DNA from: Isohypsibius dastychi
Taxonomy: Eukaryota > Tardigrada > Eutardigrada > Parachela > Isohypsibiidae
Length of the DNA: 10,476 bases
Reading direction: 5' to 3'
NCBI GenBank assembly: GCA_034696485.1
Contig: JAQIWT010001521.1
Location: 1 to 10,476 of the forward strand
Part shown: in pieces, positions 6,940-10,476 of the stretch
Layout: each line of letters opens with the position of its first letter
Position numbering within the stretch: position 1 is the first letter of the stretch
Made by a program: the position numbers and the translations under genes
Notes under the pieces: generated by a model
What the model was told of the DNA's origin: nothing
Databases searched by the model: none
Seen by the model: the letters and a program-made list of their open reading frames with translations, nothing else

Positions 6940-9575
6940 ATGTATTCAAAAATGGATTGGCCTGCCAGATTTGTGGTCCAGAAGAACGGGAAGTCGTACG
7001 CCAAGTTGTTCAAGGTTGACGATTTTGACTCACTGAAAATCCTCCAAGAACACTGGAAGATGAGATTACAAGATCAGATTATTGTTCGCGGGGAAGGAGA
7101 AGATGAAGATGCAATTGTTTGCAACAAAAGTTATCTCGTCCAGATTAGCACATACTTCCGAAGTTTTTTGACACGTTGGAACAAAGAAAAGCCAGACTTG
7201 ACTCCTGAAATCAAACTGGAGAACGTCGCACTTGACGTCTTTAAAAAGTGAGGATATCTTCCTTCTTTTGATGAATGAATGTGTTCATTTTCGAAAATCT
7301 AGGTTGGTAGAGCTTTCTTCGACCGGATTGCTGGAAATTGGAGGCCAGAGTAGCCTTGCGACCGTCGTTGGCGCAGCGAATTTTCTCCAGATGACAAACA
7401 TTACGCAGCGGTTTTCCCTATTGATTCGGGACGAGATCAAACATTGCAACAGCTCCTTTGTTCTGTGGAGCTATGTGACACCAGAGGAATTCCACGGATG
7501 TATTGGCCTGAGCGAGGAAGCTTCAAAAGTTGTCAAGAGCAAATTTGGACATATAATTACAACGTGTTCCGAGCAGTTGATGGACTGGTCTGGGAACCAG
7601 GTGACTGTAAAAAGTCTTGACCGGATATATCCGGCTATATAGCTATATAGCTTATCTTATTCCGGTTGTTGTAGTGGTTGGATATTATTTCGGATAACGA
7701 TCTCTTCATTGTTTCGGAAGATCTACTTCTTCGAACTGTTTGCCGCTGGGTCGCAGTCGATCCTGCTGAAAGGTCCCATGACTTTGTGGCTATGGCTAAG
7801 TACATCCGAGGTGGTTGTTTGTCGGAAAATGTCCTGGCTGAGTTTCGGGATGAAGCGTCAACACCTGCCGTTGTTCGCATGTTTGCCGCCTGTGTCAACG
7901 ATCTGTCGGAATCTCAGCCACGTAAATACCAGGAATTATTACTAGTTGAAGCTTGACCAGGTTCCATCTTTTCAGGAACAATCGAAGTGCTAGCATACTT
8001 GCCAGTCGATAAAACCGGGATGTTGTGCTTGGACCCATTCGCTCGATCTGCAGGATCGGTGTCATTGACCAACAAGTTCTACAATCGGACTTTTGAGAAT
8101 CAAGCTTTTTGCACATCGTCGACCAATATCATCTACGTTTTCCGGAAGGACTCAATAGCTTCGATCGATCCAATCCGCGATGTGTGGACTTCAAAATTTG
8201 CTTCACTGCCTTCATCCGATTTTTGCACGAAACGTAGAATAACTTTTGAAGAACGTGAGTTATGGACTGTTCAGACCACAAATAATCTCAGTAATTTTCG
8301 ATCTAGGTTCCGCTGCATATCTCGATGGATTCATCTATTTAGCGTGCCGGGTTGATAGCCGCAACCGATTCTTCAAAGTCGATTGTTCCGACACGAGTGT
8401 CGGCAACAACGATACGTTTAAAGTCAAATCACCCATCAATTTGCATCATTCTCTGCTAATTGGACTTGCCGGAAAGATCCATATATTCACCAAGACCAAT
8501 CACTATTCCTATGACCCTAGCAGTGCCATTCCATCTGAGGCTTGGTCGGCTGCTTCACCAGTGACACCGCCCTTCAGGGCTGAACCGCAAAGTTGTTGCG
8601 TTGGACCAGACGAAATGATATACATCACGGGTAAAGATGAGTTCCTACCAGTTTTTAAGCTGATTGCCCGCCTTTTTTCAGTGCGTGGCCAGGCCAGGTT
8701 GTGGGTTTTCAATGCGGCTACTTCAGAATTTCGAACCACAGGTAATACCTGTATTTACATTTATCTGCAGATCTGGACTGCTGCAAACGTAGCATACAAC
8801 GCTACAAACGCCAGTACTGTCCAGCCCCTCGATTGTGTTAAACCGCAGTTCGAATAGACTCGAAAGGTTACTAGCTGGAGAGGTGTCAGAACGTCAAAAA
8901 CGCGGCACTTAAGATGTTAATGAAGTAGCCTTGTTGACAAGACATGTCATTCTGGTTATCCTGAATGACTTAAATCGTTGTTTCCAAAATCATCCCCCCG
9001 ATGACGGAGTTTTGTCTAAGCTGATGTGAACATCCACATTCAATTCTCTAATCAATCGCGGACAGAGAGAGAGGTGAGAGAAACGCAGCTAAATTTACCG
9101 TATGTAAGTACTAAACTGGAGGAGGATCCCTCGTTGTCCCTTTATGTAAACGGTGGAAATAACGAAACCATTCGGACGGTATTGAAATGATGAACATTAT
9201 AAGACCTACAGGTAGGGGTTGGACAGAACAAGGATTTAGCGTTTCTTGCACGCTGAATGTACAATGTAATGTGACTTCTGAATGTAATGTGACTTCTTCG
9301 TAAAAGAATGAACCAAATAATTCTTTTCAGCCACCTGCCACGATGTGATTGTGGGGGTTCTGAACATCGAGAAAAAGATCGTTTGTATCGTGAGACCTAC
9401 GATCGGAGAAATGTTCTCAACTCGGGTTTATGATCATATTGGCAGTTCCTGGTCTGAAAAGCACGAGACGCCCGTCTCTGTTCACCAGGATGGGAATTTC
9501 TTACCAGTTCGTCTTCTGGCTTCGTCGTTCGGTCTCCTCCCCCGAAAGAGCACAAAAAGACAGTTAGAAGACTGA
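6940..9575 (+). CDS. BTB-BACK-kelch protein, seven exons (likely Cullin-3 adaptor)
   Basis: Proteins of this type recruit substrates to Cullin-3 ubiquitin ligases. Exons read as 6940-7247, 7303-7600, 7675-7921, 7976-8254, 8307-8630, 8682-8741 and 9331-9575. All introns are GT-AG with consistent phases, and the total is about 586 residues, normal for the family. The BTB fold covers roughly residues 40-150 (NKSYLVQISTYFRSFLT, then FKKLVELSSTGLLEIGG and VVGAANFLQM). The BACK domain follows to about 270 (WLDIISDNDLFIVSEDLLLR, CRWVAVDPAERS). The rest holds kelch-like blades (IIYVFRKDSIASIDPIRDVW, AAYLDGFIYLACR, ARLWVFNAATSEF, GVLNIEKKIVCIV...SSW), but the usual double glycines are missing. The start is the first ATG after an in-frame stretch that begins with TTG; ATG 6952 is a possible alternative. 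The first five introns are 51-74 bp while the last is about 589 bp. The first six exons are more certain than the seventh. Confidence 0.8.
8742..9330 (+). other. Oversized last intron of the kelch gene, with alternative 3' end
   Basis: The donor GGTAATACC at 8741-8749 joins in phase to TTCTTTTCAG ending at 9330. A nearer acceptor ending at 8792 would make a 51-bp intron like the others. It would add a short tail (AYNATNASTVQ...) with TAG at 8855-8857, giving about 526 residues. The intron also contains an exact-phase tandem repeat AATGTAATGTGACTTCTG (9263-9280, repeated with one change at 9281-9298). No other gene is visible in it. Confidence 0.5.
9263..9298. repeat. 18-bp tandem duplication
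   Basis: AATGTAATGTGACTTCTG is repeated head to tail with a single terminal change, inside the last kelch intron about 30 bp before its acceptor. Confidence 0.85.
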
Positions 9576-10019
9576 AGCATCTTAAGTTTCGTGACAAAGT
9601 ATAAATTGGGCTTTTCGTAAATGGAATTAGTATATCTCTAATTGCGCATGTCTAATTACAGTTTAAAAATTTGCGAAACTCAATGTTGTGATTTGGGCAT
9701 GAATTGACATTATTTTGAACATCGGTCATGAATGACGTCAACAGCCACGAAAAAACTAAGAAGAAATCGATGAAGTGCAAGCAAGTGAAGTTGGATCAAG
9801 TAGTTTGCACACCATGACCTTGCCTCGAGCGCGATGAATTTCTTACGAGTTAGAACAAAACTGCTGGGTTCATATTCGTTTCTTGGTCTATTTGACGACA
9901 CTGCAGCTGCGACTTCGTAATTCATCTGGTCATCCAAAAAGTGTACTTTTTTGTCATAGCCGTTTGAAGCGGTTAGTTGCGTTGCGGTAGCTGTGCACTA
10001 TCGTTATCGGTCTCGGTAC
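9576..10019. other. Intergenic, no gene recognised
   Basis: About 440 bp following the kelch stop. A 75-codon - strand frame (9710-9937) resembles nothing I recognise and does not start with ATG at its first codon. A perfect CRE/ATF palindrome TGACGTCA lies at 9733-9740, which may be chance. No AATAAA signal was seen close to the kelch stop. Confidence 0.45.
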
Positions 10020-10110
10020 GGATCTACACTTCGTTCAGTAATTCACTGGAAAACTCTCGTGGACTTGACATTGAAGTTTTCCAGTAAATTTCTTAACGGA
10101 GTGTAGAGCC
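10020..10110. ncRNA. Long hairpin, microRNA-precursor-like (candidate)
   Basis: The arms 10024-10055 and 10075-10106 pair at 28 of 32 positions by Watson-Crick pairing, plus one G-U in RNA, leaving three single mismatches and a 19-nt loop. The pairing continues outward to 10020/10110 with one mismatch. The loop-proximal 11 bp (ACTGGAAAACT and its complement) are perfect. Size, loop length and scattered single mismatches match an animal microRNA precursor. The mature sequence does not match any microRNA I know, and a small MITE is the main alternative. The strand of transcription is undetermined. Confidence 0.45.
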
Positions 10111-10210
10111 TAGAGGACCTACCCAGGTAACATGTATTTCCAGTAAAGTCGGTTCTAGATACATAGACTATGGCAGCCCATTTGGGCCAAAATAAAAACG
10201 ACTCGGACTA

Positions 10211-10393
10211 TTAGGAGGACTTCGGTGAATACGACTTCTTCAATGTTTGGGGGCAGCCATGAACCATAACAACTACAGAGACTGCGACGATGGTCAACCC
10301 AAGGACCATAAACACCACGAAAACAGATATAAGTAGGAGCAGAACTATAAGAAACCAGAAAACTTTCCGGGCTTGAAGGCCTTTATGAACCAA
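10211..10393 (-). CDS. Possible small hydrophobic protein or last exon (doubtful)
   Basis: The frame encodes about 60 residues dominated by one long hydrophobic stretch (KVFWFLIVLLLLISVFVVF and onwards to VVVMV), enough for one or two membrane segments, followed by a short polar tail ending TAA. The first codon is TTG. An in-frame TAG lies about nine codons higher, with AG acceptor-like sites near 10405-10425, so it could be the final exon of a - strand gene extending past the window. No family is recognised and no codon or promoter evidence supports it. It may equally be a chance frame in T-rich sequence. Confidence 0.2.
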   Translation of the reverse strand: MVHKGLQARKVFWFLIVLLLLISVFVVFMVLGLTIVAVSVVVMVHGCPQTLKKSYSPKSS

Positions 10394-10476
10394 AAAAGCT
10401 ACGAGGAGAAAAACCTAATCTGCCTGGTCAGAATTAAATCTGCACGGCCAAACTGCCCAGTGCCCAGCCAATCAGT

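Noticed and set aside
7922-7956. Kelch exon 3 read through to the stop at 7956
   Set aside because: The donor at 7922 and acceptor at 7975 join in phase to the next exon with continuing family similarity. The read-through tail looks intronic.
8650-8681. A 32-bp intron from GTTTTT to TTTTTTCAG in kelch exon 5
   Set aside because: It is too short. The GTAAAG donor at 8631 with the same acceptor gives 51 bp, like its neighbours, and keeps phase.
9710-9937. A 75-codon - strand frame
   Set aside because: No recognisable motif, no ATG at its first codon and no splice context; treated as chance.
1-10476. CRISPR arrays, bacterial operons, rRNA or tRNA genes
   Set aside because: No regularly spaced repeats, Shine-Dalgarno-led gene runs or RNA-gene cores were seen; the splicing structure is eukaryotic.

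Overview
The window is nuclear DNA of a small-intron animal. The evidence is three-fold: several genes are split by GT-AG introns of only about 51-75 bp, the proteins are animal families (carboxylesterase, BTB-BACK-kelch, Dicer), and there is a cluster resembling anti-lipopolysaccharide factor (ALF), a secreted immune family known mainly from horseshoe crabs and crustaceans. This suggests a compact-genome panarthropod, for example a crustacean or a tardigrade. I cannot fix the species from the sequence.

Layout. (1) 63-1116, + strand: the last five exons of a carboxylesterase/cholinesterase-like gene that begins before the window. (2) 1180-4302, - strand: a tandem array of three intronless ALF-like units. 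Units 2 (2247-2681) and 3 (3883-4302) are intact, each with a signal peptide, the diagnostic 22-residue Cys-to-Cys loop and a TATA box. Unit 1 (1349-1986) is dead: it has a frameshift, in-frame deletions, a lost stop and a 231-bp inverted-repeat transposon. Minor repeats lie between the units. (3) 4735-5768, - strand: a decayed C-terminal piece of Dicer (RNase IIIb plus dsRNA-binding domain). It keeps one recognisable intron but has frameshifts, stops and a lost catalytic Asp. (4) About 5820-6900: non-coding sequence holding a C/T-rich foldback repeat and a perfect 15-bp hairpin. (5) 6940-9575, + strand: a complete BTB-BACK-kelch gene of seven exons, about 586 residues, probably a Cullin-3 substrate adaptor with a very divergent propeller. 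(6) 9576-10476: mostly featureless, apart from a long 32-bp-arm hairpin resembling a microRNA precursor and a short hydrophobic reading frame on the - strand.

The genes do not form one pathway. The coherent biological unit is the ALF-like immune cluster, which shows duplication, divergence and death of one copy. The Dicer relic and kelch gene look like independent neighbours. Exon boundaries were read by eye from splice consensus, phase and protein similarity. No transcript or database check was possible.
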